A stretch of 64,000 nt of DNA from a bacterium (GTDB taxonomy: Bacteria; Vulcanimicrobiota; Xenobia; Xenobiales; JADMJV01), in contig JAFEBA010000057.1 of assembly GCA_018266105.1 (NCBI GenBank), forward strand, positions 39,350-103,349, given 5' to 3'. The notes below the pieces were generated by a model. The model saw only the letters and a program-made list of their open reading frames with translations, ran no database searches and had not been told where the DNA came from. The translations under genes were made by a program, and so were the position numbers. This document shows, piece after piece, positions 1 to 7,889 of this stretch. The stretch's first letter is position 1. Each line of letters opens with the position of its first letter.

Positions 1-995
1 GCCGCTTCTTTCATGGTGGCCCGATCGCGTTCTTCCAGCCGCTGCAGTTCAGGGACGGACAATGCCGCTCCGCCGAAGCGTTGGCCAAGATGACTCAGGT
101 CGACCGAGGCGATCCAGCAGGTTTTCTGACGCGGTACGACTGCCCCCAATCTGGTAAGAAACGCTTCCACTCGCGAGTCCTCTTCGGGCCAGTGAGGGCG
201 CTCCAGGCATTCTTGAAACGACCCGCACAGGATGGGCAGAATTTTGACGGGCTTTTTCCGCAGATGCTGGAGGAACACGAGCTGAAATTCAATGGAATGC
301 TCGCCCAGGTGATTGAACTCATCCAGGAAAGGGTCGAAGGGGAGACCCTCCGCCAGGGCCTCCACCAGTTCCAGATCGGTCTGAACCGGACCGAGGGGTG
401 TCTGGTAATCCTTGCGAGTGAGCACGAAGGGGTGGTGACTGTAGGCGTGCGTGATTCCCAGCACCACGAAGAGCTCGAACGCGTCCAGGCCATTGGCTGC
501 ATCGCAGTAGGCGTGGGCGTAGCTTTCTCGGCCCCGACGTAAATCGATGTGGGGAATCAGGTATGCTTCCGCTGCCGGAGGCTCCTTTCGGGGCAGGTCG
601 CTCAGCAACTGGTCCAGGAAATTTCTAAGCTCATCTGGTTGGTCGGGATAGGCCGAACCGGCATGGGCTGCCGGACGGCAGGGCAGGTCGCGGAGAAAAC
701 CGCGACTGCTCGCATTGTCCAGTACGTAGCGCTCTTCCAGGGAATTGAGCAGCTGATTCAACTGCTCCACCTGCAGTTTGACCCCCCACCGCTGCTCGGC
801 CTGGAATAAAATTTCTTGGCGGGTCGATTTACCGTCCATCAGCTGGGTTAACTGGTAGGCCAGAGGGCTGAGGAGCATCAAATCCTGATGAATTTGAGCC
901 GGGTCACGCAGACTGACAAAAGTTTCTCCCTTGACTTGTAGGAGCTCAGGCTGCATCCAGCGCACACGGGGTTTATCGTCGACGCAAGGCGGCAT
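1..995 (-). CDS. AmmeMemoRadiSam system protein B (MEMO1-like), partial
   Basis: The frame is open from an ATG at 995 to the window edge, so the C-terminus is missing. The first 80 or so residues look like a PqqD-type winged helix (LMLLSPLAYQLTQLMDG, then QEILFQ). The MEMO1 domain follows, with its histidine motifs in order: PHIDLRRG near residue 148, GITHAYSHHPF near 181 and EHSIEFQ near 233. MEMO proteins share the fold of class III extradiol dioxygenases and bind metal through such histidines. Members of the AmmeMemoRadiSam triad usually sit with an AMMECR1 protein and a radical SAM enzyme; neither is visible here and both could lie off the left edge. The substrate is unknown. A PqqD-like domain suggests a link to peptide modification, but that is inference. 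Confidence 0.82.
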   Translation of the reverse strand, partial: MPPCVDDKPRVRWMQPELLQVKGETFVSLRDPAQIHQDLMLLSPLAYQLTQLMDGKSTRQEILFQAEQRWGVKLQVEQLNQLLNSLEERYVLDNASSRGFLRDLPCRPAAHAGSAYPDQPDELRNFLDQLLSDLPRKEPPAAEAYLIPHIDLRRGRESYAHAYCDAANGLDAFELFVVLGITHAYSHHPFVLTRKDYQTPLGPVQTDLELVEALAEGLPFDPFLDEFNHLGEHSIEFQLVFLQHLRKKPVKILPILCGSFQECLERPHWPEEDSRVEAFLTRLGAVVPRQKTCWIASVDLSHLGQRFGGAALSVPELQRLEERDRATMKEA

Positions 996-1071
996 GTTTT
1001 AGAACTTCGGTCGCCCATGAAGTTTCCCTGGGTTTAGAACATGGGTGGTTTGGGGGAATAACAGTCCGCGT

Positions 1072-1103
1072 TCTTTCGGAATCGAACACGATCGAAAGAT
1101 TTT
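1072..1103 (+). other. Hairpin in the 239-bp gap before the secreted protein
   Basis: TCTTTCG (1072-1078) pairs with CGAAAGA (1093-1099), and ATCG (1081-1084) pairs with CGAT (1089-1092), leaving a two-base bulge and an AACA loop. Four Ts follow. It could be a weak terminator or an operator in the leader of the gene at 1235. The rest of 996-1234 shows no gene. Confidence 0.35.
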
Positions 1104-1234
1104 CAGATTCTATGAAAAGGATCTTCTTTCAGGTAGGAGAAGCAGCGGCCCGAAGCCACAAGCGTGCAACCGGGCGAAGAACGTCACACCACGATGTGTG
1201 CAGCAAGATGATCGAATAAAGGAGAGATACAGAT

Positions 1235-1675
1235 ATGCGCAAGCTTACCAATCTGGTTCTCACGATGGCCCTGGCCGCCAGCGTTGCCGGAGCCGCCAGC
1301 GCCAAGAACGAGAGCGAAAGAGGTCACTCCAACTCGGAGAACTTCGCCGGAGCTTGGTACTACCCGTGGAGCGGTCCCAACTGGGGCCCGGGCGGATTCC
1401 AGGAAACCGGAAACAACCCGTTCCATGGTGGATCGTGGACCAAGAAATACTCGGGTGAAGTGACCTACGTTGACCAGGTTCGTTGCCAGATCAAGGCTGA
1501 CGGCAGCGGCGACCTGATCACCTTCTACCTCTACGAGAACGGCACCAACTGGGTTCCCACCTCGGCCGGCGTCCACGTCGGTTCGAAGGTCAAGATCACC
1601 AGCGACGACCGTCACCGCGCTCGTCAGGTTCACGTGGTCCCCTTCTACAAGTGGCTCAAAGACAAGACCAAGTAG
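1235..1675 (+). CDS. Small secreted protein, unknown function
   Basis: This 146-residue protein starts with a clear Sec signal (MRKLTNLVLTMALAAS, cleavage likely after GAASA). The mature part is rich in Trp, Tyr, Gly and Asn (AWYYPWSGPNWGPGG, NNPFHGGSW) and ends basic. A single Cys near residue 86 makes disulfides unlikely. The start is fixed by AAAGGAGAG at 1218-1226, and a strong intrinsic terminator lies 25 bp past the stop, so the gene is a monocistronic, probably well expressed unit. The second half (YSGEVTYVDQV, then a run ending in HVGSKVKIT) could form a small beta-barrel. I do not recognise the family. Confidence 0.75.
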   Translation: MRKLTNLVLTMALAASVAGAASAKNESERGHSNSENFAGAWYYPWSGPNWGPGGFQETGNNPFHGGSWTKKYSGEVTYVDQVRCQIKADGSGDLITFYLYENGTNWVPTSAGVHVGSKVKITSDDRHRARQVHVVPFYKWLKDKTK

Positions 1676-1700
1676 TCTTTCTTTCCGCTTTAGGATAAAC

Positions 1701-1737
1701 AACAACTCTCTCCGCGAGGAGGGAGTTGTTTGTTTTT
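1701..1737 (+). terminator. Intrinsic terminator after the secreted protein
   Basis: AACAACTCTCTCC (1701-1713) pairs with GGAGGGAGTTGTT (1718-1730), 13 bp with one T-G wobble, around a GCGA tetraloop. TGTTTTT follows. It separates the secreted-protein gene from the response regulator. Confidence 0.9.
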
Positions 1738-1805
1738 AACGCAGTGCTTTGTTATGATTGTTTGTCCGTGAGTCTGAGACTCCGGTCGGATGGGAGGGTC
1801 AGTCG

Positions 1806-2192
1806 ATGTCGGCACGCGTCCTGGTCGTTGATGATGACGACCCGATTCGCAACATGGTGATGCGCCTGTTGCAGTACTCCGGCGCCGAGCTTGAGGTGGA
1901 AGGCTGCGAAGATGGGCCAAGCGCCCTGGCCAGGCTGGCCGAAGAAGATTTTCAGTTGCTCTTGATCGATTACACCATGCCGGCGATGAGTGGGGTCGAG
2001 GTCATTAAGACTTTGCGTCTGAGTCATCGGAACCAAGACATTCCGGTGATCATGCTGACAGCTCGTAGCGAGAATCATCACCTGATCGAAAGCCTCGAGG
2101 GGGGCGCCAGCTTCTTCCTGGCCAAACCGTTTGAGCCTCAAGAGTTGCTGGATACGGTCGGGGTCGCCCTGGGAATGACACTGGAGTTTTGA
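1806..2192 (+). CDS. Stand-alone response regulator receiver domain
   Basis: The 128-residue protein is a single CheY-like receiver. It shows the acidic pocket in VLVVDDDDP, the phospho-acceptor Asp in LLIDYTMP, the conserved Thr in VIMLTAR, and the switch Lys in FLAKPFEP. The start at 1806 follows GGGAGG at 1792-1797; an upstream ATG at 1758 would add 16 residues before the first strand and has no ribosome site. There is no output domain, so it must signal through a partner. One base separates its TGA from the rtcB start, so the two genes are cotranscribed. No histidine kinase is nearby. Confidence 0.9.
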   Translation: MSARVLVVDDDDPIRNMVMRLLQYSGAELEVEGCEDGPSALARLAEEDFQLLLIDYTMPAMSGVEVIKTLRLSHRNQDIPVIMLTARSENHHLIESLEGGASFFLAKPFEPQELLDTVGVALGMTLEF

Positions 2193-2193
2193 T

Positions 2194-3588
2194 ATGAAAC
2201 CGAAAGAGATTCGGGAAGCGGGTATTCCCGCCGGTAAGCCCCTGCGTTGGGTGCAGATGGGCCTGGGCGAAGCCAGTAAGTCGGGCCTTAAGAAGAATCA
2301 AATCGTAGAGCGCCTGCAGGCCCTGGCGGCTGATCCCCAGGCCCACGTGAACGATCCGATTTTCGGCGCGGTGGCACGTGCGATTTTGGAAGAGGCGGAC
2401 GTTCCGAAGTTCTCCGAGCGTCCCGAGCCCGCCCCTTACCGCCAGTGGGGAATGGATCTGGACGAACTGAGCATTGGGCAGATGCGCAATGCTTGCCGGT
2501 TGCCTGTGGCCGTTGCCGGGGCTTTGATGCCCGACGCTCACGTTGGCTATGGACTGCCCATCGGGGGGGTGCTGGCCACGCGCAAGGCAGTCATCCCCTA
2601 TGCCGTTGGGGTGGATATCGCCTGTCGCATGAAGCTCACGGTGACGGATATACCGGTGAAGGAACTGGAGACTCAGAAACAGCACCTCATTCACGTGCTG
2701 GAGGAGCAGACCCGTTTCGGAGTGGGAGCGACCTTCCGTAAGCCTCACGATCATGCCGCCATGGATCAGGATTGGTCGGTGACGCCCTTGACCGGCCGGC
2801 TTAAAGAGAAGGCTCGCAATCAGTTGGGCACCAGCGGTTCAGGCAATCATTTCGTGGAGTACGGAGTCTTTCGCCTGAGCCAACCAGATCTGGGACTGCC
2901 GGCTGGCGAGTACGTTGCCATCCTTTCCCACAGCGGCAGCCGTGGCAGCGGAGCCGAGGTGGCCGCCTATTACAGCCAGCTGGCCAAAGATCTGCATCCC
3001 GAACTGCCCAACGAGCTGAAGAACCTGGCCTGGCTTGATCTGGACAGCGAGCCGGGTCAGGAGTACTGGGCCGCCATGAATCTCATGGGTGACTATGCGG
3101 CTGCCAATCATGCTGTGATCCATCGGGAAATGGTGCGCGCCCTGAAAGCCAGGGTGCTGGCGGATGTGGAGAACCACCACAATTTCGCCTGGAAAGAGTT
3201 CCACAACGGCGAGGAGCTGATTGTGCACCGTAAGGGTGCAACTCCGGCCGGCAAAGGCGTACTCGGGGTCATTCCTGGCTCGATGGCCAGCCCAGCCTAT
3301 GTCGTGCGCGGTCTGGGTCAGCCCGAGTCGCTCATGTCCGCGTCGCACGGTGCGGGCCGGGCCATGTCTCGCACCGAGGCCACGCGCACATTCCGCTGGA
3401 AGGATGTGCGCCATCTTCTGGATGAGGCGGGGGTGACGCTGGTCTCGGCCGGCATTGACGAGAATCCTCGGGTCTACAAGGATATTCGTGAGGTGATGCG
3501 GGCTCAGGAGGACCTGGTCGAGATCGTGGGTCAGTTCAGCCCCAAGATCGTGAAGATGGCGCCCGAGGGCGAGAAGGCCGAAGACTAA
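2194..3588 (+). CDS. rtcB: RtcB-family RNA ligase
   Basis: RtcB joins 2',3'-cyclic phosphate or 3'-phosphate RNA ends to 5'-OH ends, using GTP and Mn2+, through a GMP-histidine intermediate. The 464-residue protein has the metal-site motifs PDAHVGYGLPIGG (from residue 113) and GVDIACRM with Cys144, then GTSGSGNHF, SHSGSRGSG and the guanylylated-His region SHGAGRAMSR. An N-terminal stretch of about 75 residues before the core (with KSGLKKNQIVERL) is longer than in the E. coli enzyme and marks a separate RtcB subgroup. No archease or RtcA neighbour is seen. The upstream receiver gene suggests stress-responsive RNA repair (inference). The stop overlaps the convergent proA stop. Confidence 0.93.
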   Translation: MKPKEIREAGIPAGKPLRWVQMGLGEASKSGLKKNQIVERLQALAADPQAHVNDPIFGAVARAILEEADVPKFSERPEPAPYRQWGMDLDELSIGQMRNACRLPVAVAGALMPDAHVGYGLPIGGVLATRKAVIPYAVGVDIACRMKLTVTDIPVKELETQKQHLIHVLEEQTRFGVGATFRKPHDHAAMDQDWSVTPLTGRLKEKARNQLGTSGSGNHFVEYGVFRLSQPDLGLPAGEYVAILSHSGSRGSGAEVAAYYSQLAKDLHPELPNELKNLAWLDLDSEPGQEYWAAMNLMGDYAAANHAVIHREMVRALKARVLADVENHHNFAWKEFHNGEELIVHRKGATPAGKGVLGVIPGSMASPAYVVRGLGQPESLMSASHGAGRAMSRTEATRTFRWKDVRHLLDEAGVTLVSAGIDENPRVYKDIREVMRAQEDLVEIVGQFSPKIVKMAPEGEKAED

Positions 3589-4823
3589 CGGATCTGGCCC
3601 TGGCCCTCGACCCAATATTTGTAGGTGGTCAGTTCGTCCAGTCCCACCGGTCCGCGGGCATGCATTTTCTGGGTAGAGATCCCGATTTCGGCTCCAAAGC
3701 CAAATTCGCCGCCGTCGGTGAAGCGGGTTGAGGCATTCAGGTTGACCGTGCAGGCGTCGACCTCGCGCTGAAAGCGGCGGGCGGCCTCCAGGTCCTGCGT
3801 CAAAATGCACTCGGTATGGCCGGTCCCGTGGAGGGCGATATGCTCCAGAGCCTCATCCAGCCCGCGGACCACGCGCACATTCAAGATCAGATCCATCGAC
3901 TCGGTGTCCCAGTTCTCGGGGCTGGCAGCCTGGGCCCAGGGCCAGATCTCCAGAGTGCGAGGGCAGCCCTGCACGCGCACTCTGGGTCGCAGTTCGGGCT
4001 CCAACAGCCGCGCCGCCGCCTCGGCCACGGCCTGGTCCAGCAATAAGGTCTCCAGCGAGTTACAAACGGCCGGTCGGGAGCACTTGGAGTTTACAATCAC
4101 GGGCACGGCCGCCGACAGATCGGCGCTGGGGTGCACATAGAGGTGGCAGACTCCGACTCCCGTTTCCAGCACCGGCACGGTGGATGTCTCCACCACCCGC
4201 TTGATCAGCTCCGCGCCGCCGCGGGGGATCATCAGGTCGACCAGTCCATTCATGCGGGCCAGGGTGGTGATGGACTCGTGGCTCAAGTCGGCCACGCCCG
4301 CGATGGCTTCGGCCGGAAGGCCCGCTTCCACCAGGCATTCTTGAATGATTTTGACCAGGGCTTGATTGGAATGGAGGGCCGAGCGGGAGCCGCGCAACAG
4401 GGCTCCGTTGCCGGACTTGATGGCCAGGCAGGCGGATTCCACCGTGACATTTGGACGGGCTTCATAGACCACGCAGAGCACACCCAGGGGCACTCGCACT
4501 TTGCGAATGAGCAGGCCGTTGGGTCGGGTCCAGGCAGTTTCGCGACCGACCGGGTCGGTCAGGCGCGAAACCTGTTCTGCTCCAGCCGCCATCCCCTCGA
4601 CGCGCTCAGGCGTCAGGCGCAGACGGTCAAGCAGCGCGACACTGAGGCCGGCGGCGGCCCCGGCTTCACAGTCCAGCTCATTGGCGGCCAGCAGCTCCGT
4701 CTGTCGAGCGCGGAGCTGGCTGGCCAGCTGCAAGAGAATGCGGTCTTTCTGGCCGGTGGCCAGCCAGGCCAGTCGACGGCTGGCCTTTTTGCAGGCCTCG
4801 GCCTGTTCACGCAAGATGCTCAT
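3585..4823 (-). CDS. proA: Gamma-glutamyl phosphate reductase
   Basis: ProA reduces gamma-glutamyl phosphate to glutamate-5-semialdehyde with NADPH, the second step of proline synthesis. At 412 residues it has the usual length. Visible motifs are VYEARPNVTVES, KSGNGALLRG, the catalytic-Cys region ending RPAVCNSLETLL, and GFGAEIGISTQKMHARGP near the C-terminus, all typical of the family. Its ATG overlaps the proB stop (ATGA, 4820-4823), so translation is coupled. Its own stop overlaps the end of rtcB by 4 bp. Confidence 0.97.
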   Translation of the reverse strand: MSILREQAEACKKASRRLAWLATGQKDRILLQLASQLRARQTELLAANELDCEAGAAAGLSVALLDRLRLTPERVEGMAAGAEQVSRLTDPVGRETAWTRPNGLLIRKVRVPLGVLCVVYEARPNVTVESACLAIKSGNGALLRGSRSALHSNQALVKIIQECLVEAGLPAEAIAGVADLSHESITTLARMNGLVDLMIPRGGAELIKRVVETSTVPVLETGVGVCHLYVHPSADLSAAVPVIVNSKCSRPAVCNSLETLLLDQAVAEAAARLLEPELRPRVRVQGCPRTLEIWPWAQAASPENWDTESMDLILNVRVVRGLDEALEHIALHGTGHTECILTQDLEAARRFQREVDACTVNLNASTRFTDGGEFGFGAEIGISTQKMHARGPVGLDELTTYKYWVEGQGQIR

Positions 4824-5914
4824 GTGCTCTCCCGGGCATAAAGATGGTCGCGGTGTACAGCCTCTGGGTGGCCGCGATAACCGAGCAATTCCTCCAGGCG
4901 GCTGGAGGGCTGACCTTTGAGCTTCTGAAGTTCGTGGCTGGGGTAGTTAACCAGTCCGCGGCCCTTCTCGTGCCCATCCGGATCGATCAGGCTGACCAGG
5001 TCCCCGATGCCGAATTCACCTTCGATCTGGCGAATGCCCACCGGTAGCACGCTGCTTCCGCCCAGCAGAGCTCGGGTTGCTCCTGCGTCCAGATGCAGTT
5101 TCCCTCTGGGGGCACCGCCGGCGGCCAGCCAGCGCTTGCGGCTGTTGAGGCGGCGGCCACCGGGCACGAACCGTGTTCCCACGTCTTCCCCCTGAACCAC
5201 TCGAAGAATCACATCCGTCTCCTGGGCTCGGGCAATGACCATAGAAGTGCCGCATTCCAGCGCTACTTTGGCGGCTTCCAGTTTGGATAGCATCCCACCC
5301 GTGCCGCCTCGGGAAGTTTCGCTGCGCACCAGTCCCATAATCTCGGGGGTGATGGCCTCCACCAGGGGCAGCCGCCGTGCCGGCTCCTGCGAAAAGTCCA
5401 GCAGCCCGGGCGCCTGAGTCAGGTTGATGACCATTTCCGCATCTAGCAGCGCACCTACGAGGCACGAAAGAATGTCGTTGTCTCCGAAGCGAATCTCGGT
5501 TACGGCCACCGAATCGTTCTCATTGATTACTGGCAGCACGCCCGCCTGCAGCAGGGTGACCAGGGTGTGACGGGCGTTCAGATAGCGCTCACGAGCGCGC
5601 AGGTCCTCGCGCGTCAGGAGCACCTGAGCCACCTGAACTTCCAGCAGGTCGAAAAGGCGCCTCCAGACGTTCATCAGTTCAACCTGGCCCAGGGCGGCCA
5701 GAGCCTGCTTCTCGCGCAGATTCTCCTGGCCGGTCTTGAGCAGGCTGCGGCCCATACCCACCGCTCCCGAACTGACCACAACCACTTCCCAGCCCAGGTC
5801 TCGCAGTTCTCGAATCTGACGTGCCAGCGACATCAACAGGGCACCCTGCAGTCTGCCTTCGCTTCCCAGCATAACGGCTGTGCCGCATTTGACCACCACT
5901 CTGCGAGATTTCAT
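4820..5914 (-). CDS. proB: Glutamate 5-kinase
   Basis: ProB phosphorylates glutamate to gamma-glutamyl phosphate and is normally feedback-inhibited by proline. I place the start at 5914 (MKSRRVVVKCGTAVML), where the amino acid kinase fold begins; the frame stays open upstream but that extension is low-complexity and unlike the family. Seen motifs: VVVSSGAVGMG, INENDSV, and the family signature GTGGMLSKLEAAK. The C-terminal third (from about LHLDAGATRALLGGSSVLPVG) is the PUA domain. The 364-residue length matches PUA-bearing ProB. It forms a two-gene operon with proA. Confidence 0.96.
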   Translation of the reverse strand: MKSRRVVVKCGTAVMLGSEGRLQGALLMSLARQIRELRDLGWEVVVVSSGAVGMGRSLLKTGQENLREKQALAALGQVELMNVWRRLFDLLEVQVAQVLLTREDLRARERYLNARHTLVTLLQAGVLPVINENDSVAVTEIRFGDNDILSCLVGALLDAEMVINLTQAPGLLDFSQEPARRLPLVEAITPEIMGLVRSETSRGGTGGMLSKLEAAKVALECGTSMVIARAQETDVILRVVQGEDVGTRFVPGGRRLNSRKRWLAAGGAPRGKLHLDAGATRALLGGSSVLPVGIRQIEGEFGIGDLVSLIDPDGHEKGRGLVNYPSHELQKLKGQPSSRLEELLGYRGHPEAVHRDHLYAREST

Positions 5915-5964
5915 GGATTGGCCGTTCGGCAGGTTGAGTGCGCCTGCCTCCAGTAGCTGTGGCC

Positions 5965-6609
5965 ATGCTCTCCCTTTCCGATCTCGGGGTTGGGCTCCAA
6001 AATTTGGGGCATCGCAGCTGGTGGTCCATGCGCTACGCGGCCCGCTGGGGCTTGCATTCCTGGTACTGGCGACTGGGCTACGCGCTCTGGTTGGAGAGTT
6101 GGCGAGGACCCGCCCATCGCCTGGGCCAGAATCTGGAGCCACCTCCCGGTTTTGAGGTGGAGGACTTCATCTACGGAGAGACACCCCTGGGGACGGCCCA
6201 CATTCTTCTGGAGTGGGCCGGACTGAAAGAGGGGCAGCATTTTTGCGAAATCGGCTGCGGCCGGGGGGTGACCGGACTGGTTGCAGCCTACGTCTTTGGG
6301 GCCCGCGTCAGCGGCGTCGAAGTCGTGCCGGCCCTGGCCGAGAAGGCTCGTTGGCTGGCCAGGGCTTTGCAAATCCAGGTCGAGGTTCGAGAGCAAGGGC
6401 CCTATCCAGTCGCCGACCTCTATTTTCTGACCCCAACCACCTGGAGCCAGGAAAACTGGCGTAGAGTGGTCGGTGAGCTAGAAAAAGCGCCCGGGGGGAG
6501 CCGGGCGCTGGTTCTGAGTCAGGCCTTGCCTGGTTGGCGGCTCGAGCAGAAGCGCTCCTTGCCGTTCAGTTGGGGGCCAAATCGAGTCTTTTTATGCGTT
6601 AAGTCTTGA
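5965..6609 (+). CDS. SAM-dependent methyltransferase (class I), substrate unknown
   Basis: The SAM-binding motif I is FCEIGCGRGVTGL, followed by an acidic strand end (VSGVEVVP), both as in class I methyltransferases. An aromatic N-terminal region (WWSMRYAARWGLHSWYWRLGY) precedes a linker and GETPLGTAHILLEWAGL, an arrangement that recalls DOT1/KMT-like small methyltransferases. The C-terminal half is short. The ATG at 5965 is chosen over one 27 bp upstream because the latter adds only a few residues; neither has a good ribosome site. The gene diverges from proB and overlaps the end of the next, convergent gene by 11 bp. Confidence 0.7.
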   Translation: MLSLSDLGVGLQNLGHRSWWSMRYAARWGLHSWYWRLGYALWLESWRGPAHRLGQNLEPPPGFEVEDFIYGETPLGTAHILLEWAGLKEGQHFCEIGCGRGVTGLVAAYVFGARVSGVEVVPALAEKARWLARALQIQVEVREQGPYPVADLYFLTPTTWSQENWRRVVGELEKAPGGSRALVLSQALPGWRLEQKRSLPFSWGPNRVFLCVKS

Positions 6610-7072
6610 GTGCGTCGCGCAGTTGGCCCAGCATCAGCTTGAGGGCGCCGTCTTCGGTGGAGGCATCTTTTTGCGACTTACCCGAGAAGACTTTGATCGA
6701 GCGGCGCACGTTGCAGCCAAAGCCACCTGTGCCATCGGGATGCTCGAAAGTGATCTCGGAAAACATTTTGCGCACCTTGCCTGAGGCCGTTTCCACGCCG
6801 CTCAGGGGGGTTTCCGGAAGCAGGTAGAGCACGCCGCTTTGATAGCGAATGCCCTTGTCGACTGAGCGCATGACTTGGGAGCAGACGCTGGCCAGCCGCT
6901 TCAGAATCGGATAGTGCATGTCGGCACTGATTTCCGGTGGGATGTCCGGCTCAACCAGGAATAGACCCAGATCCCAGCCATAGCGGCGGGCCCGTTCCAT
7001 TTCGTAGCGCAACTCGTTGAGCAGCTCGCTTTCGGCAACGAGCTTGGTCAGCCGATCTTCGGGTAATGGCAT
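6599..7072 (-). CDS. Degenerate GGDEF-domain protein
   Basis: The 157 residues follow the plan of a diguanylate cyclase domain: LTKLVAESELLNELRYEME, then RARRYGWDLGLFLVEPD in place of the usual metal-binding strand, and VDKGIRYQSGVLYLLPETPL where an active enzyme has R-x-GGDEF-x-LLP. The GGDEF residues are replaced (YQSGV), and the Asp and Asn that bind metal and substrate are not evident. It is therefore very unlikely to make c-di-GMP and may act as a sensor or scaffold. GAGGTG seven bases before the ATG supports the start. It is a single-domain gene. Confidence 0.65.
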   Translation of the reverse strand: MPLPEDRLTKLVAESELLNELRYEMERARRYGWDLGLFLVEPDIPPEISADMHYPILKRLASVCSQVMRSVDKGIRYQSGVLYLLPETPLSGVETASGKVRKMFSEITFEHPDGTGGFGCNVRRSIKVFSGKSQKDASTEDGALKLMLGQLRDALKT

Positions 7073-7161
7073 AACACCTCGGTCCCCTCTATAAGTCGAG
7101 AACTGCTTTGTGGTCGAAAGACCGGTCCCCTGCTAGTGGGTCCGGTCTGCCGGGTTTGGAC

Positions 7162-7854
7162 TCAGCCGTTGCTGAACTTATCCTTCAACCAACCATCCAC
7201 TACGTTCTTATATTGGCCATAGAGGATGCCCAGATACAGGGTCGATCCGATGGTCTGCAGGGTGGGCTGAGCCAGCAAACCAGAGGAGATGAGGAGGCCG
7301 CCACTGAGCAGTTTGGCCGCCCCCAGGAGGGGGGTGGCGCCTACGCGGCGATCGGGCAACATGTCTTCGACCCCGTCACAAATGGCCCCCAGGCCTGCGG
7401 CTTCGGCCGACCACTGGCCCAGAGGGTAGGCTTGTGCCACGGCGGGAGCCAGGCCCTGGGTGAGACTGGCGGTCGCGCCCAGCATGGCGCTGGTGCCCCC
7501 CATGATGCTGAGTGAGCCGTGGAGCTTTTCGCCTTGACGCAGGCTGCGCACGCCCTGGTAGAGTTCGCTGGCGCCCAGCACCAGACTGGCCGCGCCCACA
7601 CCGATGGTGGCGGCGCGATAAGAGGCCGAAGCGGTCTGGCCTGCTTCCAACACGTGCTGAAACATTTTGCCGTGTTCATCCAGGACTTCCATCACCACAC
7701 GGCCCGAGTTCTCAAACAACTCGGCCCAGTCCTCAACCTGGTGGGCCCTGTCGCCGGGTTGCCCTGTGGGAGGCTGGGAGGGTTGATTTCCCGGCAGGTT
7801 CCTACGCGGCACGCCCCCGGGATTGGGTGGTTGCATCTGCATACTTTTACCCAT
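7162..7854 (-). CDS. Hypothetical protein with hydrophobic C-terminal helices
   Basis: About 230 residues. The N-terminus is Pro/Gln/Asn-rich (NPGGVPRR, NQPSQPPTGQPGD), then a charged helix (EDWAELFENSGRVVMEVLDEHGK), then several Ala/Gly/Leu-rich hydrophobic segments (TIGVGAASLVLGASELYQG and GATPLLGAAKLLSGGLLISSG). There is no signal peptide. The pattern recalls membrane-inserting effector or channel proteins without a cleaved signal, but I recognise no family. The start at 7854 is the first ATG downstream of the overlapping peptidase stop; another ATG lies at 7842. It may be cotranscribed with the M14 peptidase upstream. Confidence 0.5.
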   Translation of the reverse strand: MGKSMQMQPPNPGGVPRRNLPGNQPSQPPTGQPGDRAHQVEDWAELFENSGRVVMEVLDEHGKMFQHVLEAGQTASASYRAATIGVGAASLVLGASELYQGVRSLRQGEKLHGSLSIMGGTSAMLGATASLTQGLAPAVAQAYPLGQWSAEAAGLGAICDGVEDMLPDRRVGATPLLGAAKLLSGGLLISSGLLAQPTLQTIGSTLYLGILYGQYKNVVDGWLKDKFSNG

Positions 7855-7889
7855 GTATTGCAGATGTCTGAAAAATTCCTGAAAAGCTT

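Noticed and set aside
5915..6142. ProB extended to 6142
   Set aside because: The added 76 residues are low-complexity, antisense to the methyltransferase start, and lie before the normal kinase start motif.
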